DNA of 64,000 nt from Lunularia cruciata (lineage: Eukaryota > Streptophyta > Marchantiopsida > Lunulariales > Lunulariaceae): NCBI GenBank assembly GCA_948567375.1, contig OX419760.1, positions 16,988,001 to 17,052,000 of the forward strand. Direction: 5' to 3'. Position numbers and translations under genes: made by a program. The notes below the pieces were generated by a model. That model saw only the letters and a program-made list of their open reading frames with translations, did no database searches and was not told where the DNA came from. Below, piece after piece: positions 1-11,979 of this stretch (the first letter of the stretch is position 1; each line of letters opens with the position of its first letter).

Positions 1-1067
1 CAAGTGTGAGTGTCGGTGCTATCTTGGAAGCTTTTGAGTTCTTTCTCCTCTTTTGAGAATCAACTTCCTTCTTATTGGATGTTTCCTCGGCATTATCCCA
101 CTCCTCTTTCTCCTTGGATGCATCTCTAGTTGGCTCCTCCCTATGAAATTCTTTACTCTCTCCCTCTCTTCGATTCTCCTCTTCTCTTGTCACTCTTGGT
201 GCTCCATTCACTTTGGAGTGATTCCTTGTTGCTTGTAAAGTATGGGAGTGTTGCTCGGCTTTGTCTCTTGTCAAACAAGGACTATCATCCTTGTCTTGAA
301 CCCCCTTTCTAGAACTCCCAATGACCCTCATTCACAATTTCCAAATGCACACATGTAATCCAAGGGCCCTTGGGTGCTCGAGATACTAATAGGAATTGAT
401 TCTTCATGACTATTTCTCCCATTTTGTCATTGGCCTCCTTTGGTGGTATGACAATAGTGCATGTTCCCATCCATGAACCAAACTTCCTCCTCCATACCAC
501 CAATACTAACCAATGTAGGGGGAGATATATTGGCTTTGCTCCCCAACATTAATCCATTTAAAAAAAAAGGGACAAAGATGATTGAGTTTATCCTCAATTG
601 TTCTCCATCCTTGATTCAGGTTCTTGTTTGTGAGACGCTCCCTAGTGCAAATTTTTTTCTGTTCTTGAGTATCTTTGTATGACTTCACATATCTTGCCCA
701 TTTTTTGTAAAGCCTATCACCGTTCATAAAGGGTGGAAATCCTCGCACGTGCCGAACCAAGTAAGTGGCCATTTAGCTAAATGTCATGCTTTTATGGACC
801 AAATTTTTTACTATTTCCTCCATGGATTTGACTAAAGTGCTCCGGATCCTCTAAATAATCAAGTATTTGTGAGTAGTGATGATAAGTCATCCTACATCGG
901 CCATCTTTGCACTTTGTTTTTTTGCCAAAACTGCTACTTGATGGGTGGACTCTAACCCCAGACCCACCCTTGTCATGTGCTTGCTCAAACATACCCTTTG
1001 ATCCTTTGCTTCTTCCTTTGCTTGTTGCATTCAAACACAAAAGTGGAAGTTGGACAGAAGCAACCAT
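1..1067 (-). pseudogene. decayed coding-like region, product not recognised
   Basis: Three successive minus-strand reading frames give coherent-looking protein that is broken only by frame changes: 1067-792, then 772-506, then 503-309, and finally a frame open from about 337 to the window edge. The upstream part has spaced aromatic and charged residues (for example MTYHHYSQILDYLEDPEHF and GDRLYKKWARYVKSYKDT). The last part is strongly charged and rich in Glu, Lys and Arg. The two facts, continuity across frames and biased composition, suggest one former gene of roughly 350 codons with at least two frameshifts. I do not recognise the family. The aromatic spacing is vaguely like SANT or trihelix DNA-binding modules, but that is a guess. 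It could also be part of a DNA transposon. The 3' part lies outside the window. Confidence 0.3.
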
Positions 1068-3959
1068 CTTCTCAAGTAATTCTTGGAATCACATAGGGAG
1101 AAGAGGGATTGGAGCAAATTTAGATTGCAAAGCAAAGGGAATAGGAGATTCATCCATGTTTCCAAGTATAAGAAGCAAATGTAGATTTTGATTTCAATTT
1201 TCCCGTGCGACATGTATTACTATATTACATCAGGATGGTCGGGCTACAAGCTGTGTGTTTACTCCCAATTGTAACACCATCATACACTACCTCTATTTTG
1301 TATGTCAATTACAAGGGTGATAGACAGTGTGTTTACTCACCAATTCTGACACCTTCAAATAAGAATAACAAAACATTCTAATGGTGTACCATGAAGAACT
1401 ATCCTAACATGCATGACATGTCAATCCTTGCTAACCCGTTGGAGGTGCATGATGGAGATACAAGCCCGAGGAGATGAAACTATTTTTCAAAATGGGGGAA
1501 GGAGGGGGGAGGATTTTCAAACCGGATTCAGCATATGGTTTCCATTACAATCCCTCTCACTTACATCACATCTAGCTCAATGCGGGTCAGAATTAACTCT
1601 TGAGTGCATCGGTATTTAAGTCCTCTATAGTTATATAGTTAAGTCCCGCATCTTCATAATAAGTAGCCATAAAGGTATTAAGTCCTGTATAGTTGTATAA
1701 TTAAGTCCCGCATAAAGTACCCATAAAGGTAAAACGTAAAACTAAAATCCCTCCGTCCACTTGCCTTTTGGTATCTAAATCTAGAAGAGACCATTCATTA
1801 TTGGGACCATTGATTTAGCTCGAAGCTCTACCTTTAATTTAGAAATTTGAAACCCCCTCGTAATGGCCGATACCCGATTACTGAGCGTGTTCCACGTGTT
1901 GAGTAGAGATTCTCGTCAAACGCTATAGTTTAGCTCGGGTGCTACGATTCGGGACATTTGAGATACGTCTCCGTCCTCAAGTTGTAGGCTCGAGTGGTGT
2001 CTGCGACGACAAAGCATATTCAAACATGGAAAACGACGGGGTTGCATGGTCTAGGAAGATCCACCAGAGAAGATACATTGACTCAGGCGAGGCGAGGGCG
2101 AGCACGTTTTGGTTCTGCTATGTGCTTACAGTCTGCAGCTATAAAGTTCTTCACAGCAAAATAGGTAGACGTGCTCTGCAGACGTCGCTAAAGAAGAAAG
2201 ACACATATTGTATAGGGCGATATCGTTTTCGGATGGGTAGTACTGACCGTGATTTGATTCCGGATTCTTCCCGATTCTTCTTTAACTTTGCAGTGTGTTG
2301 TCAAGTTGTCAACGTCAATTGTCTTCCCTACTTCTGACTCGTCGGTGGGCTCGACACAGTCACCACAAACGCGTCTTCAGAGTGTGCAACACTTGCAGCA
2401 ATAGCGGGAGTGGAATCAACGTTTTGTTTACTCCTCTCATTGCTGAGTAGCTCCAAAACCACATGTGGTTTCATGCTCAACAAGCGTATCAAGTTATTCT
2501 TCCACGTAACGAACTGTAACCTTGATGAAAATATATACTATGGCTTTTCCACTTGGATAGGATTTAAATCTACTGGACAAATTTTTGTAGGCACTTCACC
2601 TCTTTTGAGACGTAAGACACACCATGGACCTTCCTGGTAACTACGTCCTTCGCTGATGAATTCTTTATGCTCGGAAACTTTCTAGGCTACGGCTGGAATT
2701 GATTATCAAATCGCTAAGCAGAGCCTCGTACGACAACACCAATGTGCAGTCCTATGCTGTGCACGATTAAATAACTAAGGCTATTTTTTCAAAGTGAATG
2801 ACAAATTGCCCAAAACTGAAGGAAGAAGCGCCGGAAGAAAGGTATATCCAATACCGTACTGTGGCATGAATCATGAGAGTTGGAACACTCATATCACGCA
2901 TCTGTAATTCTACTTTCATGATGAGGACCGCCCGTCGAGCAGTTGCGTGCTGTTTCCATGTTTCCGCGGCGTTTGCTTGGCGCCAACGTGGAAGTAGTCG
3001 ATAACCCACTTCTGGCTAAGCAGCCTCACTCGTAGCTCCTGATTGCATCAAGTCTCAAGTCGCTATGCTTTCCTCATCAGTCCTCAGGGTGGAGCAGCCC
3101 CAGTACCTCAAACCGCCGAATACTACTCTTCCTTTTAGCTGCTCACAACATGAGCCGCCCTCTCCCTCGTGTCCTTAAAAGCGGGTCTTTCCCATTCTAT
3201 TCCACATCTCTGCCATTGCAATAGCTCACAATGGTAAAGCGAAGTCACCTTCCTACTGCAAGTTCCTCAAAAACATGTGTTGAGCAAGCCACTGAAAACT
3301 TCGTCGCCCCCTACATTGCTTATACATTTCTCGGAAACGCGTGGGTAGGAGAGGGTGTTTATCTTCGAGAGCGATGAAATTATAGGCACATATGGAACAT
3401 GAAGAAGTCCAGCAGCCTCGTGGAAATGCTGTGCGACTTTCCACCACCGCCTTGATGGGTCCCGTTCTACGTGGAGCGGAAACCAGAAGAGAATGATCTA
3501 ACGTACTCTTCTCATTTGTGTAAAGACAGGAAATAATTTCTTTCTTTATAATTCCAACTGATCATGCTTTGCTTCTTGACCGCTTCAGAATTCAATAGCA
3601 CAGTGGTATTCATATTCATCATTCGCCTCTCATCATTCACATTCAAAAGGTATTCGTCAAGGACCTAGTTGATGCGGTATAGGTTCCGACTTACACATTA
3701 CGTTACTCACACATTCAATCATTAGGTCCAGATTTGATTGATTTAAATAAGAACAAAAAACACATATCAAATAATTTTGGTTTATTAATTTTAGAAATTT
3801 TATTAATCCAACCATTCAACTTTAATTAAATGATACATTTTAAATGTTCTTTCAGCAAAATCTATAACTGAACCCTACGGTAGAGATCCTCCAAGGGTAT
3901 GTCCGGCAACTACAAGGAGAGTGCCAATAATGGAACGAGAGTGTCCACTACTAATGCAT
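1068..3959. other. intergenic stretch without a supported gene
   Basis: No frame here shows a recognisable domain. Open frames of 60-130 codons on both strands have no coherent composition. GC content is visibly higher between about 1860 and 3500 than in the surrounding AT-rich DNA, so this may be old unique sequence rather than transposon. A short ATG frame from 3231 in good context (cacaATGG) ends after about 48 codons and is not supported as a gene. Confidence 0.4.
1614..1731. repeat. two-unit tandem repeat, about 60 bp unit
   Basis: The unit at 1614-1677 (tttaagtcctctatag ... ataaaggta) is repeated with small changes at 1678-1731 (ttaagtcctgtatag ... ataaaggta). Both carry the core aagtcccgcat. 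A second weak direct repeat, around tgtgtgtttactc, lies at about 1248-1275 and 1328-1352. No function is evident. Confidence 0.6.
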
Positions 3960-4905
3960 GTTTATTAAGACTTAGAGCCTATGATCTCTATAGTGTGATA
4001 GAGACCATTTGCTATAAATAAGAGGTAAGCATGGTGGGTGAGAAAGCCCAAGGCACCTCTCCTATGTAGTGAGCATGTTCTGCCTCTTGACGGAGATCAT
4101 CAAATTGATGATGAATCTCCATTGCTAGGGGGACGGATGTGTAAGAGGCAAGCCGTGGGGCATAGTGGTCCTCCTTCTCCTTGGTGATGATGATCGTCGC
4201 AGCTTTTGCTTGGATGCTAGCTCATGCCAAGGACTCTGGTCAAAGTGGGTTTGCCACCACCACATCATATAACGGATGTTGACCATCCCTAAAATTAACA
4301 ATATTTGTGCGCACTCTCTAGTGAAGTAGGACCTCCGGTGCGGCATGGTAGGTTTTGTAGGCATGGTAGGTTTTTTTAACCATCCATCTCTCAATTTGAA
4401 CCTATGAGCGAGTAGGTCATAGGATCTAAGCCATTGCGTCACTAATAACATCGTGGACTCTAATAGGCTCTCCTCCTATTGCACATCATAGGATGTGGAT
4501 GCACTCAATATCAAATGTAGAACTACATGGGAATTGGCCTAGTATGCCCAAGAGTGTTAGATGTGGTATACCTAGCCAAAGTTGAACAACCGTGGTGAAC
4601 TACTCATATGTGAACCAAAAGTCCTCAACCAAAGGAGAAGCATGAAGCCAAGCTCTAGTGCCCTTCCCGCCACAAGAGAGGATTCTAGCTCTATTGAGTA
4701 AAGGCACACAGAAAGGGTGTGAGTGTGCATATGCTCATAAGCTTTGCTTGAATCTTCCTAAAGTCTAGGGAACTAAAGTCCACAAATGGTGGAAGTGTCA
4801 TACATGCTAGCCTTGGCAATAAATCACAAGCCAAGCCCCTAGACTTGTCAATTTGTAAAGCCACACTCCTTGGAAGTTCTACCTCAAACACTAGAAAAAC
4901 TCCAT
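3960..4905. repeat. dispersed repeat family G, copy 1, left part
   Basis: This stretch aligns by eye, at moderate identity, with 27150-28060. Shared landmarks are gtaagcatggtgggtgag against gtaagcatggttggtgag, and a later block ending in aataaatcacaagccaa against aataagtcacaagccaa. It has no long open frame and no recognisable domain. The copy breaks off where a family D retrotransposon fragment begins and resumes near 6827. Its nature, non-autonomous transposon or old duplicated segment, is unknown. Confidence 0.5.
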
Positions 4906-5523
4906 CATATGGTTCAACCTCAGTACTGCACCACCTCCTGCAATGGTACCTCCACTTGTAGCAGTACTATCTCCAACTAGTGCACCTCCACTAGATACAC
5001 CAATGCTATTAGAGTTAGAACTTGTGAGTACTATTGATCTATCCTTAGAAATAGAGCATGAAGTGATAGAGATGTAATTTGGAGACCAATATTGTCTTCA
5101 TAACTCAATCTCTTCCAAGTGAGCTCTCCTAAACTCATGGTAATCATCCATCAACAAACCCTCCAAATGCTAGAAGAACCCCATGAAGGGTGTGAACAAA
5201 GTTGGATTCCACATCTATTGCAGATCATACCAACTATCAAACTCCTAAATGCAGTCATCCAACTCAATGGTACCCATTGTAGCAAGGTATAACACTTGGG
5301 GCCTTTGAAGACCCCATAAATCTTGTTCATGTCACACAACAATGGTGCAGACAAACCAGATGTATTCCTAATTGAATCAACTCCCACGTCAAACTCCAAA
5401 CCAAAATCAATATCCTCTCTTATTGGGACCTAAGATATGGGCTGATATCAAATGCTACTCCGTGTAAAACCCATTACGTACTATAGTAAACTCTCCTATC
5501 AAATCACTAGAGAGTTTAGTCAT
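4906..5523 (-). pseudogene. family D gag, N-terminal remnant
   Basis: The first ATG is at 5523, the position equivalent to the gag ATG of D1 (38848) and D2 (52081). The decoded segment at 5399-5300 (SGLSAPLLCDMNKIYGVFK) matches D1 (ALGVSTPLF, then DIDKIYGVSK) and D2 (ALGMFALLLWDMDKIYGAS). The remnant ends before the zinc knuckles. Frame breaks make it non-coding. Gag would form the particle in which reverse transcription takes place. Confidence 0.55.
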
Positions 5524-6064
5524 GACAATGTATCCCAAACCATAACTATAACCACCAAGATAACTCCTAAATCCACCACCAAAATTGCATAATTTCTCCG
5601 ATTCAAGGGATGTGCTTTTGACAAATTCCTAATTCAAGAGGATGGGTTTCACAATCCGCCTCCAAGTTTGCTTTCCAAGTCTAATTTGCAACACCAAGGT
5701 CTCTAAATTCACTCTCTTGCTCTCAAATTGAACATCCACTAACTCAAAATCTACCTCAATTTTGAGAAAATTAAGCATTGTTTCCGTACACCGTTTTCTC
5801 CATTATCAAATCTATAGCACTTTGAACAAGGCGTTTGCATGCAAGCCATATAATTGAATCAGATAATAATCAGGTATTCACTATCAAAGTTACCATCAAT
5901 TGCCATGCTTGGAGGTACCACCAACGCCTCAATTCCTATACTCAATTTCCCCTTGACTCTCACTTCTTTGATGTAATCTATTCACAATCAACTCAAATTA
6001 CACTCAACTCTGACTAAAAATCAATCCTTAATTCCATGATCTGCAAACAACAAGCATTGATCAT

Positions 6065-6489
6065 TATAACAATATGGAGTTTAGCGACAAAGTTAGTAGG
6101 GTTAACAAAGTAACAAATAAGACAAATTAGCCTAGAATATTCTAGAAGTATCTAGGAAGCTTCTTGGGAAGCTTCCTGGCTACTTTAGCTTGCACTCCAA
6201 GTAAGTAGCTTCTAGAAGGAAGCTTCTAGAAGCTTCAAACTAGTTAGCTTGCATGCCAAGTAAACAACTCCTAGAAAGAAGCTTCTTGAGAAGTTTCCCA
6301 ATTAACTTGGCTTGCACTCCAAGAAAGTGGCTCAAGGAAGCTTCTTGAGAAGCTTCTCAAGAGTCTTGTATGATCCTTATAAATACAAGAGCCAAAGCTC
6401 ATACTAGTCATTTGGAGTTTTCCCACATTCAAGTGTCCCACTATGAGTTTCAATTCTCTTATTTCTCTCCTCGGTCTTGGTCTTTTACA
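6065..6489 (+). mobile_element. family H solo LTR with target duplication ATCAT
   Basis: The 425-bp insert is bounded by the 5-bp direct repeat ATCAT at 6060-6064 and 6490-6494. Its ends are TATAACAAT and CTTTTACA, close to the TG..CA ends of LTRs with one mutated base. Compared with D2, the flanking family D LTR becomes continuous when this segment is removed. It holds four tandem units of about 60 bp upstream of a TATA box. No internal region is attached, so it is a solo LTR. A diverged second copy lies near 29455-29812. Confidence 0.75.
6137..6385 (+). promoter_or_regulatory. heat-shock-element-like array plus TATA box in LTR H
   Basis: Four roughly 60-bp repeats each contain paired nGAAn/nTTCn units: GAA/TTC/GAA/TTC begin at 6156/6161/6168/6173, 6219/6224/6229/6234, 6278/6283/6290/6295 and 6337/6342/6349/6354. 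The second set has perfect 5-bp spacing, the canonical heat shock factor site. A TATAAATA box follows at 6378-6385. The diverged copy at about 29685-29705 keeps GAAnnTTC(n4)GAAnnTTC although the intervening bases differ. Heat-shock control is inferred from the motif alone. Confidence 0.6.
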
Positions 6490-6826
6490 ATCATAGTCCA
6501 ACCACACCCAACATTAGCTAAGAGACTCCAAGTGATGCTCATTTGCCTTTCTCCACCATAACCAAGAGCTCAAAGGCTCAACATCAAAGAAGTGAGCTCT
6601 TTATAGCTACACTTCAAAGGTATACCCCCTACTCAACCTAGATCTCCGGCCCTAATAGTGTCATTGATGGTGCAAATAGTGCAAGTGATGGTAGGTCCCA
6701 CAACATGATCAATAGCCCTAACACAAAATTGGAGTGTTGCTAAGTAGTCTTTGAGCAATTAATATAACTTTAACTGCCAAGATTATCATTCCAACATTCA
6801 AGCAAACTTGCTTTGGCTCTACAAAT

Positions 6827-7560
6827 GTTGTGACACTTCTTGCAAACCTATGTAGTGAGCTATGGCAAAGAAGGGCCATCTCGAATGATCTATCTACCAC
6901 ATACCTTCTATAGATGCTAACTAAGTGAACTCTCTTGTAGTAGTACATGGGTTGTACAACAATGGTATCTAAATGCCATAGAAAGTATGCACAAAATGAA
7001 TCAAAGAGTGGATCTTCTCTCCTATACAATAAAGAGCTCAAAACAATATTGGACAATAAATTGTATTGAAGGCATTTAAGACATCCACTTGGATGACCAC
7101 CCAATCAAGATGGAGGTTCAAGGAAGCTCTTATGCCACCTCACAACCCTTTAACATTGCTACACTGTACTAATGAGGAGACAAGAAAGATGAAAAGGAGT
7201 GGCAAAGTTGTAGATAAATGGTATGTGACATTGAATGCAAGAAGATATCCCTTATGGTTGTGAAGCATACACCAAATGTCACCTTGGATAGGGCAAGGAG
7301 ACAAGATGCACCAAAAAAAGGAGCCACACTTGAGGGCACTAAACCCAAGGCAAGATGTTGGCAGAAAGTAAAGAGAAGGAGGAAGCTTGAGTTTGGCAAG
7401 TTAAAGGAGAGACAATTGAATAAATGCTTAAAAACTAGTCCTAAAGAACCAACTGCCAAGAAACGTGGAGAGTGGAGTAGAGTGTGCACAAAGAAGGACT
7501 ACATAGTTGTAACTCCTCATTTAGGTGGTAATCATGGACAAAAGAAGGAAATTTCATAAG
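6827..7560. repeat. dispersed repeat family G, copy 1, right part
   Basis: It continues the alignment with 28840-29450, with shared blocks around gacatccacttggatgacca and the final gttgtaactcctcatttaggtgg against gttgtaactcctcatttgggtg. A Lys/Arg-rich frame of 113 codons (7218-7559, plus strand) is open here but its counterpart in copy 2 is not, so I do not call a gene. Confidence 0.5.
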
Positions 7561-10500
7561 TGGATTGATGGATGGAGATCCTATAAAGTTGAGAGAGTAT
7601 CAATGGAAAGTGTGTTGGTCTAGAAGGTGAGAGTGCTTGGATTTCTAGTCAATACTTCCCCTACATGGCCTAACATCAATGATCAACTTCAATGACAATA
7701 CTCTACAAGTGGAGCATAAGCTTATGGGGACTTGATGATTCGTTTGACTACCAATTGTACTTAGATGATGTACTCTTCTTGTAAAGAATGTTTGGATGCA
7801 CCCCATGAGTAGGAAGAAGCAAAGTCCACTAAGGGAAGAGAGCTAAAAGGATCCAAGTAGAGACATCTCCTTCTTGATCATATGCCAAGATGGCACATAA
7901 GAGTATAGAATGCGTGGAGCCCACTAGATGGCAAAGAGGCATGGGGATCCTAGTGAACATGCAAGGACGGGGTAGAACTGGGAGTAGAGCTTGAAGGGAG
8001 TCCAATGAGTGTAGCCAAAGAGTAAACCTTCAGTGAGAGGGTTGGGGTATGAAGAGGGTCTAGGAGATAGGTGGCAAAGTGGCCTCTGCTCTCATTTGTA
8101 AGCATCTAGCTCACCCTTGATGGTATGCCAAGCCAACCGCCACCCATGGGCAATTAAGACAAGATTGCATAGGTTGTTGGTGAGGTGGGATGTAATGGGG
8201 TTCTAAGGGTACTAAAGGAGTGATGGTGGTCAATGGCAGTGGGAGGTTTGGAGGGATGAGGGTGGTGGTGGATTTGGGAAGCAAGGAGAAGATGTCAGGG
8301 AGGGAGACCAAAGGGGATAATGGGAGGAGGATCCGCCATAGTGAGAATCAACCAAAGGAAGATTCTCCATAAGAGAATTGGCCAAAGTTGGTTCCTCATT
8401 GGGAGATGTGGCAAAGGAGGAGAAGCGGCTCTATCAAGTAGAACTTGGCCCCTTATGAGATTGTGCTAGAATAGGCGGCACCTAGATCTATGTCCTAGAT
8501 GTACATAAGGAGTATGGGGTGTTACATGAGGAGTGTTGTCTATGGTAATCCTTCTAACTACCCGTGCCAAAGAACAAAGTGGATGTATCATGAAATAGAC
8601 TACTTAAGAATCTCACAACTCCGAGGAGATCTAATCCAATACATGACTAGAAAATTACACATCCAAAACCAAATAACCAAATAAATGTTAGCGTAGTAAC
8701 AAACAAATGCCCAAAACATGGACACACCCGAGAACAAACAACACATTGAACAAAATTGGAAGAAAATTAAAAAATTGAAAAAATGGAACAAAACTAAGAA
8801 AGAGAAACAAGAAATGGAGGAAGAGAGCATATTTGCTACTGAAGGGAATCTCCATTACACAAGCTCCATCTCCTCTGGTACAAGAACCTCTAATACAAGG
8901 AAAATTTGATAGGAGAACCTTCTAGTACAATGACTTAGAGGTAGAGGAACTCAATCGGACCAAATCCCTAATTTTTTCTCCCAGATAAAGTTTCCCGACC
9001 TTATTGCTGCTCTAATGGCAATCAATGTACTGGTATCAAGAGTATCCACATCAGTCAAGAAAACATGAGAAAGGAACTCCTCAGTCGCCTATATGAAAAA
9101 AGTTTTCCTTTACCTTCGATATACGTACCACCCTCTAATCTCATTTCCGTTGCCCGTGAGAACCCGATTTCGCAAAAACTGAGGACCTAGTCGCTTCTTG
9201 AGTTCCTTAGTGTCTCCATTGCCACCTTGAACAATGTTGTAACTCACTCAACTAGAGAACTTTTTAATTCTCACCAGCCATGCTCTAACCCGCTGCTATA
9301 AATTCAATGTCCACTATCCATGCGAGTTTACATGTCTTGCCTGTTCCTGATCCTCCAGATTTCTCGCTGATTTCTCCCACTCTACTTATATCTCACGGTG
9401 ACTTGTGTCTCTATTGCTCATATACCTCGATCATTTCTCACAAGCTCAATTTTTCACTCACTCTCATTTCTCCACGCTCGATTCATTCAATAAAAAGGAC
9501 ACATGCGGTCGCATCTGCCCAAGCGTTTATGTGTGCATGTCACAAGAATGCATAATGTAAAAGAGCATGAGTAAATAGTTTTCTTGTTACTTTTCAGCTA
9601 GTGACTATGTGGCCTCCCTTTAGGTTAGATTGAAGCCTAGATTTTGTTTTGACTGGTGACCCATGGGTTATTGCTGGTTTCCTTTGCATTCTTGGGTGCG
9701 TTGTACTCCTTTTCTCTTTTATACATTTTGGTGTATTTTTTTGTTAAAATGGTCATTACAGTATATTCCAAATTCAACTTCTCTTCTTTATTTCTCTTTT
9801 CATAAAGATGGAATTCTTTCTTGACTAGATTAGTGCATCTAATTTCTACTAAATTCAAGATATATCCAAGAAAATAATGTAGTCTCTAGCAAGAGATTCC
9901 GCTTACTAGACCCTCAAGGTAGTTATAAAAAGGCGTGCATTTCTACTCTATTATCAACCGTTTACAGATTATGATTCCTGGTGTTTTCGTGGGTCCGATT
10001 GTGTGAATGTAAGGAATCTCATTCAAGTACTATCCGTAGTAGTTGCAATAAGTTTAACAGTCTCTGTTTGTTTATACGGTAGAGTAGTAATAAAGGGTTT
10101 TGAATCTAAATATGAATTTAAAAGTGTTATACTGAAATCCTCTTTGTTCTTTGTTGTAAGACATGTTGCACATCCTTAAATCACTCTTGAACTCTTACTT
10201 TTCTCGTTATTCCATCGTTCGTTGTCCACAAGTTCATCCATCCTAGGAGGAAATTGTGTACAACCGTTGCAAGTGTTTTCATTTGAATATAATATCCAAA
10301 GATATTTTCTTGTTAGTTGTATATAATCGTTTGTAATGATAACCAATATAACCATGCCTTCTATCTACCTCTTCATGAGAACACCTATGCCTTGTTCACT
10401 GATAAGAAAAGCTCTATTAATAAAAACACTTCTAATAACTAAACTTCTATTTTACAATAGAAAGCATATTTATTCCTGACATGGTTTCGAATACAGTTCT

Positions 10501-11979
10501 GACTATACGTACTAGGTAGGTCACGGGAAGACTTCTCACGAAGCCAGTGCTGAATCTGTAAAGGTATGTAATGAGTGACACCGTTGAATAAACCAAGTCA
10601 TCCGGGACCTCATATAGTCACAACGGGACAATCCGTCCTGTTGTTATTCATCCGTTTGTTACTGGCTCCTATTTATACTCTTTTGAATCTGTTCAACTTT
10701 TTCTGCATATTGTCTCTATGGAATATCCCAAATTAAAGACTTTCGTAACCACTCCACATTTCCGAATTGAAACCCTGTGATGCTATCCAAATAGCTTTTT
10801 TCCTATTTGTAATTTACATAAGATTACGATCTACGAAATAAACCAGACGATGAACTTATGAGAACAATTATCTTTATTGTCTTGAGAAATAAGAGTTCGA
10901 GAAAACCTCCAACTTCTTCCGACATAGGTTCTATAGCCAATGTCCGTGGTAAAACTTGTTTTGTGCTTCTTATTCATCCTAGGCATTCCAAAATCTACCC
11001 CGATCTATTAGAGTGTAAATGAACAAGACACTTCGCTATAGCTTTCCAATATATATGCCAGTTCTTGATATCAATAAAAGAACTGATTCAGTGTTCAGAT
11101 TTAAACACTGAAGTCTAAAAGAATTCCTCCATGATGAACCAAAATCAAACCCTCTCGTCTAGATTTCACTTGAGTTTTACCGGTACGAAACAACGAGAAT
11201 GGCAGTACAGTGAACATGTGTTTAACATCTATGAACTCAATAGAGTGGACATAACTACACTATTCTGAAATTGTTGAATCTATGAATTATTATCACCCCC
11301 TGGTGAATGGAATCAAAAGTTCAAACAAAATAAGTCTTCTAAGGAGGTTCCGAGGACAACCAAACCTAAAAGACTCGTTTCAAGAGAAACGCAGTAGAGT
11401 GCGACAAGGGTGGGCTGCGATGACTGAATTGATCCATGAAGTGGCCAGTAGCTTTGAATATTATTCCGATAAGAATCGTGGTCCCACATTGCTGGATAGC
11501 TGCAGAAAATCTCTCTAGTGATCAAAGGTTGGATGCACCACTCTCCACAGAATGGTTACTGGAAAATTTGATTAAAGCAGGAAATACACAACATTCTGGA
11601 AATTTCCGCCTACAAAAGATTGGACAAATAGAAGATTCTTGTCTGATTATAGTGCAACCTGAGTTAAGGGATGGGCAAACTCAGCTCTAAGTTGAGTAAG
11701 ATTTGGCATCCTACCCACGACAAATTCAGCTTTCAGAATATATCATAATATGAGACAACATGAAATGTCGTCTTCAAAACATCTTGTGGGTAACACGTGA
11801 AAAGACCCACAAACCCACCACCTTGCACCCAGAAAAAATGGATTCAACTTATGCTACCTTAGACCCCAACCAATTGATATACTAATGCTATGTAAATTGC
11901 ACCACCCACTCAGGAAAGTGAAGGCACTCTATAAGACCCGGGGTTTACCTGCAGAAGTAAAGCCTGCAGCCTTGGCTGA
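7561..11979. other. intergenic DNA downstream of DRP2, no gene seen
   Basis: No domain or coherent frame is visible. 8100-8340 is G- and purine-rich, 8700-8830 is A-rich, and 9600-11900 is AT-rich with many stops on both strands. The last few hundred bases before 11980 should contain the DRP2 3' untranslated region and polyadenylation site, which I cannot place. An AG/gtaaac context near 11945 could be a 3' UTR intron. Confidence 0.4.

Larger units (their letters stand above)
4906..6826 (-). mobile_element. family D Ty3/gypsy fragment D0 (LTR, leader, gag start)
   Basis: Read on the minus strand this is the 5' part of a family D element. An LTR-like stretch starts near 6823 (tttgtagagcc) and continues to 6490, where a family H solo LTR interrupts it. 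It resumes below 6060, then passes a leader with gattacatcaaagaagtgagag and reaches the gag start at 5523. The same order of blocks is found in D1 (36538 onward) and D2 (50023 onward). The fragment stops inside gag at about 4906, so most of the element is missing. It splits repeat G copy 1. Confidence 0.65.

Noticed and set aside
3231-3375. Short ATG frame with good start context as a small gene
   Set aside because: Only about 48 codons, no homology recognised and no continuing exon could be supported.
6065-6489. Family H as a copy of the heat-induced copia element ONSEN
   Set aside because: Only the heat-shock-type motif is shared; no copia coding sequence or similar LTR ends are present.
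7218-7559. 113-codon Lys/Arg-rich frame in repeat G
   Set aside because: The collinear second copy of the repeat (about 29100-29450) has no matching open frame, so coding is not supported.
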